Shown here piece by piece: positions 36,412-48,213 of a stretch of 64,000 nt of DNA. The notes under the pieces were generated by a model. That model did no database searches and was not told the origin of the DNA. It saw only the letters and a program-made list of their open reading frames with translations. Each line of letters starts with the position of its first letter. The stretch's first letter is position 1. The stretch lies in contig OZ022256.1 of NCBI GenBank assembly GCA_963978905.1, positions 40,286,001 through 40,350,000 on the forward strand. The letters are read 5' to 3'. Origin of the DNA: Trichostrongylus colubriformis. Lineage: Eukaryota; Nematoda; Chromadorea; Rhabditida; Trichostrongylidae. A program made the position numbers and the translations under genes.

Positions 36412-36818
36412 ATGATACTCATCTTTGTTACTTGCATCCATGACAACATGCCCGGACGAACCACGATCTCCCCCTACTTGCACTACCTCAACAGTCCCAT
36501 TCGTGAACTTTCCGATTTTTGGAACCCAAGCGAGGACTTGAATTTGGCCACCCATCGATTTCGGTGCAAGCGCCGCCAATGCTGGACGGAGCTAGTCTTA
36601 GAACTTGGTGCTCCGCACACATGGGCTGGCCACTACTCAATCAAGTTTGGAAGAATTTTGTGCCAAATGAGTTCGAAGAATTTTCCTTGGACGTAAACTC
36701 CCAACCTGCTTTTGTGATTGGTTCAGTGGGTTGTCTTCTTCCTACTCGTTTACCCGCTCTGAGTTGTCAGCCGAAGTTTTCTTTTCTGGTTACAGATCAG
36801 CTCCGAATACAGTGGTAA
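36412..36818 (+). other. Overlapping open frames of unknown nature
   Basis: Two overlapping plus-strand frames (36412-36696 and 36519-36818, 94 and 99 codons) are not recognised. Either could be an exon of a host gene, but no supporting domain, homology or clear splice pair was found. Confidence 0.15.
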
Positions 36819-37400
36819 GAATAACTTCTTTGCTCTGTCGCTGAGCTATACTGACTCCAGCTGCCCAGATAGTTCGCTCGGTTATCTTCTTTGGTGCCTT
36901 CGTGGCGTTTTTTCACTAGAAGTTAGTCGAACTGAAGTCATTGTTAGACGAGGTACGTATGTCAGGTGATGGAGGACTGAACCGTCCAAGGAGGCACGCT
37001 TTCAAATTTCGGAACAAGATGGTTCATTGATACGTGAATAAATGACAAGTGAGGCGAAAAACCGGTACAAATATGAGATGTGTCAAGATAGCGAGATACA
37101 ATTTTGGCTTGCGGCCACATGTTGGTCACTGAAACTTATATGAGATGAGAGGTTTCCCTCAATAATCTCTAACTGAAGAGATCCTCATGGAGATCAGAGA
37201 CACTACCGTGCTTGTTTACTTGACTGTCGAGGTTGTTTACCGATTTCGTAACCTATGTCTCGACAGCCCTCATCGCCTTATGGCACTGAGTAATGTCTAT
37301 TTACATAATATTTTTGAGTGTTTACATGTGCCTTATGGAATTCCATCATTATATCTATACATGTATTTTACATAGTTACATTGGCCTTCCGTCGGCCTTA

Positions 37401-38872
37401 TCAATGGTGCGGAAGTCTTTTCGCACACTCCCGCCAGCGATCTCCTTCGTGGCGGTTGATGATGTGGAGCAATTCCTGCCTTTCTTCTGGCAAGGCACAT
37501 AGTGACTCGTGGTGAGTCCTATCCCCGCAGTAGCCGCATCGTTGGCCTTGTCCGCATCCTTCCTTGCAACGAGGCTTCAAGCAGACGCGGCACGTTTCTT
37601 CTTCCTTTACGAGGGCTCTCCTTTCACGCACTGTTGGAAATGCGGTGCACGAATCCGTAGCGTGTTTTCCACGTGGCGGCAGAAGCCGCAGACGACCATG
37701 CGAGCTCCTGAAGTGCACAAAGTGTCCCTCGAGTCGGCGATCTTCCTCGGGCGGCATTCGCGTAGTCCTTTCGGCTTAATCTTTGCTTGCGATACCGCGA
37801 ATGGCGTCCTATCTCTTGCCGGTCTGGCTATCTTCGGCGGAATTTCATCCCTTTCGAATCTTCCCTATCTTTACGGCTTTTCCTGGAGTGTGAACTTGTC
37901 GATCCCTTCGAAGCTCGTCCGGTGTTGACGTCTTGCTTTCGACTTCTTTCTTTGGTGGGATGAGCTCCATCTTCATCACGTCTGCATCGTCTTCGAGGAG
38001 CGTCAGCACATCCTCCGGTGGCCGTGTCCGCTGTCTCTCCTCCATTGTTCGCAAATACGATGCTACAGCGTTTGTCAAGCAATCTTCCGTTTTGATCAAG
38101 CTCTCTTCCATGAGCGTACGGAATTGCTTCGCATTCTGGTCTACCTTTTCCTGTACTTGCTGGTTGATCTTCTTTAGAGAATTCTCGATTTTTCCTCCTC
38201 CATTTTCTTTTGGAATGACTCCATGCTGGTGACAAATCTTTCATTTCGAGCATCCTCTTTCTCTTTCCTTGATGTTACCTTGCCGCCGATCTTGGCAACC
38301 ATTTCCTTGATCTGCTTGGTGAACTTCTCCATCTCTCCATTCGTCTCCTCGCTTACAGTGGGACGTGCATCCATGCGACTGGTTCGCCCTCCTCCACGAA
38401 CAAGTGGTTGATCTGCCGCTCCAACGTTTTATATGATCCATCAAGGAGTCTTGTTCTTTTCCAGCCCACGGCGTGTAGTGGACGTTGTGAATCTCGGTGA
38501 TGGCGTTGGCGATTGATCGGAGCTCCAAGGTGACGTAGACCTTGGTCGAAATCTTGTCGAAAGTTCTTCCACTCTCCTGAACCTTCATTTGGGATTGCTC
38601 CTTTTTTGGAAGAGTCGCCACCTTTGCTCTGACCATTTCGTCGTATGTGTCCCTTAGAAGATCGGAGATTTAGCCGGCACACTGCAGCTTTCCTTGCAAT
38701 TCGGTCAGCTGCTTCCACGTTTATTCGCTTGTTATATGACTTAAGAGGATCATTGGTGTGGTGGCGATTGCTGTTTCCATTTCACGATATGCAGCTAAAG
38801 TTTCTTCACTTTTCTTTAAAAGATGATCTATACCATGATTAACCCCTAGAATCTGCTCCTGCAACATTTAGT
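37401..38872 (-). pseudogene. BEL/Pao-type Gag remnant with zinc knuckles, frameshifted
   Basis: On the minus strand, after the mariner edge at 38874, a helical coiled-coil-like segment (LQEQILGVNHGIDHLLKKSE near 38860-38800) is followed by mixed frames (38718-38353, 38636-38241, 38253-37828). The end (37757-37401) has clustered Cys/His: CRVCLKPRCKEGCGQGQRC, then CGYCGDRTHHESLC. This arrangement is like the C-terminal zinc fingers of BEL/Pao-type Gag proteins. At least four frame changes occur. No protease or reverse transcriptase follows downstream, so the element is 3'-truncated near 37400. Confidence 0.6.
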
Positions 38873-38873
38873 A

Positions 38874-39760
38874 CCAGGCTGTCCAGTAATTCCTGTCCGA
38901 AAATTTTCAAAATTCTATAATTTTCCCTAGAAGTGTCATAATATCAGGCAAATGTAGGAATATGGTAAAATGTTCCCTAAGCTTTCTAGAGAAATATACA
39001 TTGACCCACCAGATCCCGTGGAGAGAGCTACGATGCCCGTTGTCGATACCCACCCATTTCGCGGTGTCATCTATTATGAGCGGTCTTGCGGCACCAAAAC
39101 GACGGAAGCTTGCCACTCCACCAGCGCTGCATTGGGCAAGGGATGTGTGAGCTACGTGACCGTGCACGCTGGTTCATCAGCTTCAGCAGCGGCAAGATTG
39201 ACATGGAAGACAAACCACGCTCAGGACTGTGCTGGTTCTGGGACGCGGAAGAAATGTTTCCCGCGAGGTGCTGTTATAAGACGAGACAGTCACCGCTGCC
39301 GTATGCACCCACCGGCTCCAGCGGCTCGCCGTCACTGTTCGAGAAAAGCGCTGGAAAAGGTCCGGGGTCACCTATTTCATGACGACGCCCGCTCCTATTT
39401 CGCTCCCATTTCGCGAAAAGTACCCAGGCCAAGCATGAGAGCCCGGCTGGGATGTGCTGCCCCACCCGCCATACTCTCCAGACATTGCCCCTTCTAACTA
39501 TCACCTTACCTATCCTCATGAGTCCTTCCTGGCCAAGAGAAAATTCGTTGATTATGACTTGCTTGCGAAGGCGATCGCTGACTTTTTCGACTCTCAGAAC
39601 CCAGAGTTCTGGGCGAAAGGCATCGGTGACCTGCCCAATTGATGGGCCACTGTTGTGGATAACTGTGGTGATTATATTGTTGATTAGACTTGTTTTTCAA
39701 TAAAGTTGAAAGAAATTAAAAATGGTGAAATTTCCGGACAAGAATTATTGGACAACCTGG
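38874..39760 (+). mobile_element. Deleted mariner element, 887 bp, inserted in the gag remnant
   Basis: Ends CCAGGCTGTCCAGTAATTCC TGTCCG and the complement CGGACAAGAATTATTGGACA ACCTGG are flanked by TA (38872-38873 and 39761-39762). Plus-strand coding pieces: FSSGKIDMEDKPRSG (about 39177-39222, end of the DNA-binding domain), HLFHDDARSYFAP (about 39390, second Asp region), and VLPHPPYSPDIAPSNY (39452-39498, third Asp region) through FWAKGIGDLPN stop (39642). About 90 codons carrying the first catalytic Asp are missing and frames change at least twice, so it is non-autonomous. Sequence on both sides is minus-strand gag, which dates the insertion after gag. Confidence 0.88.
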
Positions 39761-39762
39761 TA

Positions 39763-41110
39763 GCTGATGATGGCTCGAGGGCGTACAGCGAGTTGTTGTA
39801 GGCGCTTCGTCACGTCATCCAATTGACTTTCCATTCTGAAACATTCAACATTTGATTAATAGCGTTCTTCTTTTCCTTTGATATTTTGATTTGATATTGC
39901 ATTGATAATATTTGCGGGGTCTTTCTCGGTCTTAAGTTGTATGTGTGAGTGTGTTGAGTTGGACTACTAGTCATTTGTTCTTTTGTTTCAAGTTCACCAG
40001 TTTCGTCGAGTTCTAAAAGCACGACAAGATTTACTGGTCGTCTGATGGTAGTTCTTTGGCCTGTAGACAATTCTGCTTCCCTGATTTCTCCTTCATTATT
40101 CTTGAAGAGATGAATAATACGTCCTAACTTCCAAAAAATTCTTGGTTGCATATCTTCTTGGATGAGCACGATTTTTCCCAGTTTTGGCTGGGTATTACAT
40201 GTTTTTCCTTGTGAAAGCATGATTTGATGTTGTTCTCTTAGTGCTCTTACGTAACTCTTTTGCCACACTCCCAGAACTTATTCGTGATGTTAAATGAGCT
40301 TTTCAGAGCTCTTTGTGCCTCGATTCTTGTTTTTAGCATAGCTTTCTGTTCTGGTGGAAGGTAAGTCTCATCTTGCATATCTTCATCCGATACTGGGTCT
40401 AGTGGATACGTTAGGTTTATATCATTTTGTATGAAGTCAATAGGTCTCAGACTTGTGTTTTCTTCCCACTCGGCTTCTTGATAGGTTAGAGGTCTGCTGT
40501 TGAGACATCCTTCTATTTCTGCTATTGTGGTCCGCAGAGAATCTTCATTCGGGATACGACGTCCAATGGCCTTATAAAGGCAATGTTTGATAGATGAATT
40601 AAACGCTCATAAAATCCGCCCTGCCACGGCGCATATGGTGTGATATTGAACCAGTTGATTAACTGACTTGCCATGAAGTTTTCGGTTTCTTCTGGATCAT
40701 GAGCGTTGTTCAAATTGTCTGCCACTACGTGTTTGCCCAAAATGAATGTGGGGGCACTGTGTTATTGAGGCTGGTACTCCTCTTCTAGCAATCAATCGCC
40801 TCATAGCGTTGATGAATGCCACTGTTGAGTTATCTGGCACAACTTAGAGGTCTACCAATCTTGTAGTAGCACACGTCAAAATACATCCACAATTCTTTGT
40901 GGTTTCTCCTGTCGGTGCTTTTACTTGAGAGGACCGGAATAGTCAAGTCCAACATGCTCGAACGGCCTTGACATTTTAACTCTTCGCTCAGGCAGATCTT
41001 TCATCTTCGGATACCGGTAGGGTAAATTGTTCATCTTTTGGCACGCAACGCATTTTGGTAACTTGTTGTCGAGGTTTGTATTTTGTCAAATTATTCTCCT
41101 CACAATTTCA
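39763..41110 (-). pseudogene. BEL/Pao integrase and pol C terminus, broken
   Basis: On the minus strand, zinc-binding CVACQKMNNLPYRYPKMKDL and a PFEHVGLDYSGPL core motif lie near 41060-40930. NITPYAPWQGGFYERLI, the conserved APWxGGxxERL signature of the integrase core, lies at 40650-40600. The C-terminal extension domain with GKIVLIQEDMQPRIFWKLGR lies at 40190-40120, and NLRPRK near 39925. Stops interrupt the core between 40930 and 40740 and again at about 40520. From about 39835 the other frame reads ESQLDDVTKRLQQLAVRP, which looks like the N-terminal coiled coil of Gag. The left limit coincides with the LINE start at 41118. Confidence 0.8.
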
Positions 41111-41117
41111 AACAACT

Positions 41118-44090
41118 AGTTTCTTCTCCAACCAGGGGCGATTCATACCTAGACTTGCTCCTCTGATCTCGATGGACTTGTCAATACAGTTGACGTACTC
41201 CCTTCAATAGGGAGTAGCGATCACGCTGTTATCGATTTCTCATTAAATATTCGCATTTCAAAGCCTGCCTTGGTTTACAAACCGGACTTTGGAGCTGCCA
41301 TGTACCCAGACTCATGTATTATCTCTGCACAAATGATTGGATAGGTTTATTCGACTCTGCCCCTTCAGTCAACGATATGTATGGAACTTTCCTGGCAATT
41401 CTTCACCACGTAATTATTAAGTATGTCCCACTAGTCAAGGTTGAACCTAAGCAGTCACATTTCCCTGTTCACTTAAGAAGAATGATTAAGCGACGTGACT
41501 CCTTGTGGAACAATGCCGTCTTCATTGGTTCAGAAAATGAGTGGAACAAGTTTGAAGACTACAGTGCTAAGAAACTGCAAAAGTATTCCGAGAGCTTGGA
41601 AAAGAAGATCACTGACTCTAGAAATCCCACCAATCTGTATAACTATATAGGATCTAGGATACTAGACAGGGAAGTAATTCCCGCACTGATTAATAAAGAC
41701 CCTTACGGTGTAATAAATAAATAAATAAATAAAAAAATAATTAAATAAACGTTAGCAAAGAAACCAAGTTAAGGAAAAAATTTTTTTAGGGGGGAAAAGC
41801 AAAGAAGTAGTTCAACCTCCGTTTCGCACCGGCCCTTAGACGGAGGTTGAACCAAGAGATAACCTCCCTCTGTGCTCATCAGTAAGGGAAGGGAGGTAGA
41901 CATGTTTTACATAATATTTGAACATGAAGAAAAGCATCAGGTACAATCATTAAAAGGAATCAAATACTAAGTTCTTGTTTTATATGTATAAATGTTGTGG
42001 AACTCTAATATTTTTACTAGGTTGTTTAATGTAATAGTTTGGAAAAAGAATCAACTCACCATAAGTAACTGCTTCTTACTTCCAAGAGTGTGTATGAAAA
42101 ATGAAACATGTTTTGACCATGGGATGTTATCATACGTTATCAACCGATGCTCGAATTAGTATTATCATTCAACAGTATAATAGCCTTCACTGAGCGGAAC
42201 AATATTTAAACTCTTGCCAGAAAATTTCAGAAAAACATTTGGCGTTAACGTTTCTTCACAGGTAGAGGATACCGAGATAGAAGATGGTTTTACAGAGATG
42301 ATATCGTCAAGCTACTTCCCCAATGGCCCTGCACCACTTCAGTGACCCCTGATTTTATCCCACTCACATTCTTAAAAAAATACTCCCTCTGATCGCTCAT
42401 CCACTTGTCTAAGGTTACAGTTCGGTGGAAAACCTATTTTTTATTCCGGTTGCTAAAAAGCCTCCTTACAGTGATCCTGAAAATTATCGTCCGATCAGTA
42501 TAACTTTCGTGTTCGCTAGGACATTTGAGAGGCTTCTCGAAACGCATGTAGTTCAACACTTAGAAAAAAGTGGTGTCTTCCTCGGTGTCAACATGGCTTT
42601 CGGAGAGGTAGGTCGGCAGAAACAGCCTTGCTTTCCTCACTAAATGACTGGACCAAAGCCATCGATACGCGCGAGCCCACTGATATGATTTATTTCGATT
42701 TTGCCAGGGCCTTCGATAAGGTACCCTATGTCAAGTTGCTCCACAAATCATTTATGGTCGGCATACATCCTAGAATTGTCGCCTGGATTGAACATTTTCT
42801 CGAAAATCGTACGTACCAATTTAGAAAAGGTCAAACGTGCTCCTCAGTCTATCATTCTTCTAGCGGTGATCCTCAAAGAAGGGGTCTATCTCCAATTTTG
42901 TTCCTTATTTATACGTCCGGCTTGTCTGCCGGTATCTCTCAACTTGGTGTAAGTATACAATGTGTGCCGATGATGAAGGTCTATTATTCTGTTGTTTTGC
43001 CTGAGGATAGTGTTGCCCTTCAAAAAACTATTGATCATGTAACACTTTATTTCCTACTGACGTTTCGGCGTCGTCGCCTTCTTCAGATCTTTGAGACCGT
43101 CGACCGTAGAGGTCCACCTGCCACCCCGTAGTGGTAGAAGAGGGGAATGAAATCAAACTGTAACAGTCTGGTCCACAGACTCGGAACTCGCTCTGGCTGC
43201 GGGAAAGTGGTTATTCGGATTGGAGGCGGTTTAAGCTCTGAATTTTCCGATTACTGCATCGGTGATATTCGTCTCAAATACGTCAATGAAGTTAGAGACT
43301 TAGGTTTTCTATTGAACCGCAGGCTATCATTTAATTAGCACTCCAAAAAACTTCTTAGTAAAGCCAATTAGAGTATATAATTTTGTCAAAGCACATCGGT
43401 GTAAAAACTGTAGCACGCTGCTCCGTGCTTACAGAACGTACGTTCGCCCCCTCCTTAAAATTGGACTACGGTTTATTTGCCCTATGAGAAAAAAGACAAA
43501 GATCTCTTAGAAAGTGTTCAGAACAATTTCACTCGTGAGCTTGCTTTGCGTTGTAGTGGTCTCAGTTACCCTTGCATCCCATATGGGACGGGAAGGCGTC
43601 GACAATTTGAATTGCCTAGTTTATTTAGTATAAGAAAAAAGTTCGGTTTGATTATGGCTTTTAAGACACTGACTAATAGATTCGATTGAAGTTCATCAAA
43701 CTTCTTTGAACCTGTAAAGTCCAGAACAAGAGGAGGCAATTTCAAACCCCAGTAATCGGTCAACAGAACTCAAGTCAGGTTTAACAGCTTTCCAAACAGA
43801 GTACTCTCAGATCTCATTATACTACTTCGGCAAGATATCCTGACTATGTCACTACCCGCTTTTAAGAAGATGGCTACTGCCCACTCTACTTTAGGAGTTT
43901 CCTGAACTCTCTCCAATTATTGCCTTGGTGTTTTATTATATCTTCTCTTTTTCTCATACCTCAAATTGCTTAATTGCTGTGTTGTTAATCCATTTTCGAC
44001 TCGGAATGTTCATTGAAAGTTCATTTGTGACTTTGTTTTGCACAATCCCTAGTTGTGCCTTCAAATAAATGAATAAATGAATAAACATTC
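41118..44090 (+). pseudogene. CR1-type LINE, broken (endonuclease end, linker, reverse transcriptase, tail)
   Basis: It starts with the end of an endonuclease domain (TRGDSYLDL, then SDHAVIDFSLNIR near 41210-41265), then the linker ORF 41314-41724 (DWIGLFDSAPSVNDMYGTFL and HFPVHLRRMIKRRDSLW). Reverse transcriptase blocks follow: DPENYRPISITFVFARTFER (42472-42530); MIYFDFARAFDKVPYVKLLH (42688-42747) with the first catalytic Asp; and a GDPQRRGLSPILFLIYTSGL block (42868-42927) where GVPQGSVLGP is usual. Later come YVNEVRDLGFLLNRRLSF (43282-43335) and KKDKDLLESVQNNFTRELA (43483-43540). It ends in AAATAAATGAATAAATGAAT (44062-44081). There are multiple frameshifts, and the region 41712-42240 is foreign. 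Confidence 0.82.
41706..42240. repeat. Insertion within the LINE, with hairpins
   Basis: LINE coding stops at a TAATAAATAAATAAATAAAT run (41710-41740) and resumes near 42240. The insert holds a perfect 12-bp hairpin TTCAACCTCCGT / ACGGAGGTTGAA (41811-41850) and ACCTCCCT / AGGGAGGT (41872-41898). The AT-rich tandem tail suggests the 3' end of another retroposon, but the body is not recognised. Confidence 0.45.
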
Positions 44091-44379
44091 CTACAAAGAG
44101 GACTTCTCAGAGAAAGTGCATGACTCGAAGAACGGATGACCTAACCTGATGTCTCGTGACGTGGTGTAGTAGTCTGCGGCGCTCCCCGCCGTCCCTGAGA
44201 GTAGCTCTATTTTTTTCACGATTTGGTTGACGCCAGTCCCTACTTCAGTAATGGGACGATGAAGTTTTCAGACTCCCGACCTAGTCAGGAACGCCGGGTC
44301 CTTCTCATGTCCTCCATGTTCGCAGCAGTACGTACAAGGAACTTCCCGTTATCCTCTGTTACCCGCGACTGGTCTTACT

Positions 44380-45097
44380 TTACACGGAGACTTCGACCAC
44401 CCGGACCACCAGCAAACAAACCTGCATGAACACAGTACAATACTTTGTTGCTTCCTTCGATCTCTTCGTCACATTATAACGAGGTCTGGGCAGAACACGA
44501 CTACATCTGTAGTACCTCAGCTTGTCATGCCGGCCTCTTTTGTCGCAGATCACCCACTTCAACACATTTTCTCTTCGATGTCACAGCGCCATTTCTGAAG
44601 TGCTGCCCATTACAACCACTTCCTTATCCGAAAACCAGCTGAACGTATTTACCTCCTACTCTTCCTTGCTGTTCAACTTTAAGGATTTCACCTGGTACTT
44701 CCCTGGTGACGTTCGTTGTGTGAGTTCCCCTTGGCATATTCAGCAAGCTGACGGAGGTTCTGATCTCTCACAACTACCTAGCAAGCTGCCTCTGAACAGG
44801 CGCAAGCAAATGTTTATCGCTACCTGAAAGGTCCTCGCACAGAGAGCATCCCACACTACAGTGCGTTGCGGCAGTATCTCCATGCAGTCGCCTTTTATGA
44901 CGATCCACTCCTTTCAAAGCGTGCCCGGAGCCGCATATGTCGCACTGCACTTGAGTACGTTCACCCTTCAGCTTTTCTATAATTTCTTCACTGTATTTGT
45001 ATTTCTCGAAGAGATGATTGTACAATTCACGTCCTCTTCTTTTTGCAGTCTCTACACTCCGTAGCTTCCCGGGTTTGTGTTGACAAGACGAGAGCAT
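44380..45097 (-). pseudogene. Unrecognised minus-strand coding remnant with a C2H2-like finger
   Basis: The frame 45097-44774 encodes a basic helical segment (ETAKRRGRELYNHLFEKYKY) followed by CDICG-x-GHALKGVDRHKRRLHG, which fits a C2H2 zinc-finger pattern. Further on in the same sense, 44565-44380 encodes KWVICDKRGRHDKLRYYRCS, reminiscent of FLYWCH-type fingers seen in MULE-like transposons. Stops separate the blocks. A transposon-derived gene is the most likely source; a host zinc-finger gene cannot be excluded. Confidence 0.35.
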
Positions 45098-45290
45098 GAA
45101 TAGATCGTGACTGGAGCAATAAGGCAGAGGTCAATAGCTGGACTAATCAAACAGCAACATGATAACAAACACCGATCGAAATCCAAGTAGAAGCTACTTC
45201 AGTAGACTGAGAAGGTGAAATTCGAGGTTCCTGCAGGAACCATCAAAACATCAAAACGATGTTCAATTGGTACCAAGAGACTACCCTCTA

Positions 45291-45408
45291 AGTGAGCAAT
45301 GGCTGAACCCAAGCTAAAACGTTGCCCTGTGTGGTTCGTTTCAAACCCAAAGTGAGCACTGGCTGAACCCAAGCTAAAACGCTGCCCCGTGTAATTCGTT
45401 TCAAATAC
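45291..45408. repeat. 58-bp tandem duplication
   Basis: AAGTGAGCAATGGCTGAACC CAAGCTAAAACG...TTCGTTTCAAA is followed immediately by a second copy with about six differences. Confidence 0.85.
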
Positions 45409-46260
45409 CGCCCACTCACCTCTAAGCAACATGAAACCTCAAAACCTCATGAAGACACTGTTGCAGAATGTTTTTTCATGATTTTCCAACCCGAACATTG
45501 CACATTGAAAAAGAACCAGAGAACCAGAAAAAAAAAGAAAGAAGAAAAAGAACGCAAAGACTGGGCGTAATGTGGCGTGGTAGGGAGAAGTAATTTAGTG
45601 TGCCTCCAAAACTCCTTTCCGCGCCTAGTGTTAGGCTCAAATACGCATCCTCCCTCTACTTGGAAAAGGGAGTCTCCCCTGCCATGAGAATGGTGAAAAA
45701 ATCCCGATGGAAGAAGATAGAAAATGACGGAGTATAATATCACGGCACGGTAAACTGCGTTTCCCCCCCCCCCCCCCCCAAGCCACAAAGCTCCCAAAGA
45801 TTGCACAAGCAAAATGGGAAATACGAAGACGGGTGGCGTGCAGGTGTTCCGACCAGTGTTTCAGAAGGCAGGTCGCCAGTGTAGTGTGGAGGGTAATTCA
45901 CTATGAACAGAACGAAATTATTATCCTTGTGGTACTAAAACATTGCATTATGGACTATTACAGTAACTAGCTCCCACCTTCATCATAGATTGTATGGGCT
46001 TTCACTAGGAATTGTATTTAATGGAAGATGCCCTAACTTGACCATTCAAGTAGCCGATATGCAACTACATATTTACCTTCACGAATATCTGCCTTTATTC
46101 TTCAACCCTTATCTTTGATTTGAGTAAACCAGCTACGTAGCCAAGATCCTGAAATTAGTAGTTAATTAACCGTTTCGTCAAGTAAACCTACTCATCGGTG
46201 ACCTGACCCCACACTTATCACCGGAACACTTGCAACACACTCTACGAAAACATCCGAAAA
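45409..46260. other. No gene recognised; C-run at 45761-45779
   Basis: A-rich and C-homopolymer patches inflate a 121-codon minus-strand frame (45447-45812), which I do not regard as coding. Confidence 0.35.
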
Positions 46261-46261
46261 A

Positions 46262-46627
46262 TTGAAAAACGTACGACCACATTGCACGCAGGACCAAAGG
46301 AGACGACTAGACAGAATGAATGGGATACTTAAGGATTTGGCTTATTGCGAAATCGGTAAGTTCATGCACTACTATAGGGGACATTGCGAAACCGAGGTCA
46401 GACTTAGGTCAGTTATAAAAGGTTGCGGATATCGGTCCACAAACTTCAACGACATGATAATAATGAATCAAAAAAGAATAATGCGGAAAATAAACCCCAT
46501 CCCTTTTGCGTGTTTTCGCAAGTCAACATCGAAAAAAAATGTAACTCTAATGTCTTACCGGCAGAAGGATCCTTCTTCATCATGCCCTTATATCCAAAAA
46601 ATTCTAGAAATGCATATTCTGATGTGA
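46262..46627 (+). CDS. Hypothetical open frame, 121 codons
   Basis: A basic, Cys/His/Arg-rich frame (CTQDQRRRLDRMNGILKDLA near the start) with no recognised domain. It starts at ATG and ends at TGA but has no visible splice or promoter support. It could be an exon, a retroelement fragment or chance. Confidence 0.2.
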   Translation: MKNVRPHCTQDQRRRLDRMNGILKDLAYCEIGKFMHYYRGHCETEVRLRSVIKGCGYRSTNFNDMIIMNQKRIMRKINPIPFACFRKSTSKKNVTLMSYRQKDPSSSCPYIQKILEMHILM

Positions 46628-46669
46628 TGTAAGCGTTTTCATCAAAGCACGTAGAGGACCGTGCAGCCT

Positions 46670-47385
46670 ATAATCGAAGAGAACGGTGGTAACAGTTTAT
46701 CAAACAAAAGACAACAACAACACAGAAAACAATGTATTCAACAGCTCCGCCGCTCCAAGTGTGTTGAGATAATGCGAAAAGGTGATTCAAAATGAAATGA
46801 AAATAATGATGGTAGCAAACTGAAGTGGAACCGCGTTTCAAATCTTGCAAGTGAACCCATTTCGCGAAGAAACACGTTAGAATTGCTGGACTATATGGAG
46901 TATGCCCCAATTCTTACTATAAAAAGCTCCTTCCTTTTGATTTCGAGGTGATGCACAGAAGTATTCAATGTTCCATGTAAAAAATGATCTCTTAAACATG
47001 AGACCCAAAATCATTCGAAAGATGATTATAGCAGCCTGTTCTAACGAAACTGTGTCAAGAAATGACAACGGATAATTGACACATTTGCACTATCAAAAAC
47101 ACAAAACTAATTTCCCTAATTTGAAACAAACCGAAACAAAAAAATGGCTACTAATACACCCTCATATTGACAGTGTGTAGGTGTTGTGATTGTCTGTGTA
47201 GGGTAATATTGCTCAATCCTTCCTCAATAGCTCCCTCAATTGAGAACTCCCCAATAACAATTCACATTAGTAGAAACCGACATACGAATGTTGAGAATTC
47301 CTAAAAAGAGGAATATAAGACAATTTCAGTAATCTACAATCAAGTGAGCAGCTTGAAAACACTGAAAAACATCAACAGTTCCCTG
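46670..47385. other. No gene recognised
   Basis: Short minus-strand frames (46668-46910, 46877-47068) without domains. The sequence is AT-rich and without repeats that I could see. Confidence 0.35.
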
Positions 47386-47389
47386 GACA

Positions 47390-48213
47390 GTGACGCGGAA
47401 ATCAAATGCTTATTATTGGTATACTGTAACGCAGCACGTGTGTGCGTGCGCACATGCATTTAATCTGACGACAGGGTACTGTAATAAACCACCGCGTCGG
47501 AAACTCACAATCTTGTCTCACAGACAGAGTAGAAGATGGATTTATGGCGTATCTATGGAATGCGAGCGGCCAAACCCATGGGTAAGCTTATACTCCATCT
47601 ATACCAACACTAGAACATCTTGTAGGGGCGAGCACCTCTCAGCGAAATCTAGAAAATACAATGCGGAGTGGAAGTCGAGTCAGTGGCAGATCCCTAAAAC
47701 GAGGGCCACGAGTATCAAGTGCTCACATACCACCTTTCTATCTGATAGCAACATGAGAACATCTTGTAAGGCCTTACTTATCGGTTATTTAATGTTTTTG
47801 ATTGAATCCTTGAGATTGAGATGCCATATACTTCCACTTCTTAGGACAACTCGGAATTTGCCTTCGAATCACCGAGTCTGGCTAGATGGTATCTTCGCGC
47901 CGACCTGCTGTTATGGATCGATACGTTAGCTGATGTCGACTTATCTGTTCGAGCTGAGCAAAATTGTGTGTACCAAGCTCTCAATCATATCAGACATACG
48001 GCACCTTTTGACCAACAATCTCGTTTTCCTCGCTCCTTCTATTTTACTGAATACTATCCAGAAAATTTCGTTTTGATGAATATTATTCGTGCATTTCTAA
48101 CACAGGCGAATCGACATGTCGAACAGGGTCGTATGAATACGGCGGCTGTTGATGTATTCCGCACAAGCAGATCAATTGCTCGCATTTCAAAGGAATATCG
48201 AGCGATTGCGTGA
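47390..48213 (+). other. Open frames of unknown nature upstream of 48149
   Basis: A 179-codon frame (47390-47929) and an 81-codon frame (47968-48213) lie in the same frame, separated by one stop. The second contains a helical segment (FVLMNIIRAFLTQANRHVEQ). Not recognised; the length without stops is above chance in this AT-leaning sequence, so a decayed gene or retroelement Gag-like region is possible. Confidence 0.25.

Noticed and set aside
42988..43110. ACGTTTCGGCGTCGTCGCCT phrase within the LINE as a separate element boundary.
   Set aside because: The motif is familiar from several metazoan repeats, but I could not define ends or show that it is distinct from the surrounding LINE sequence.
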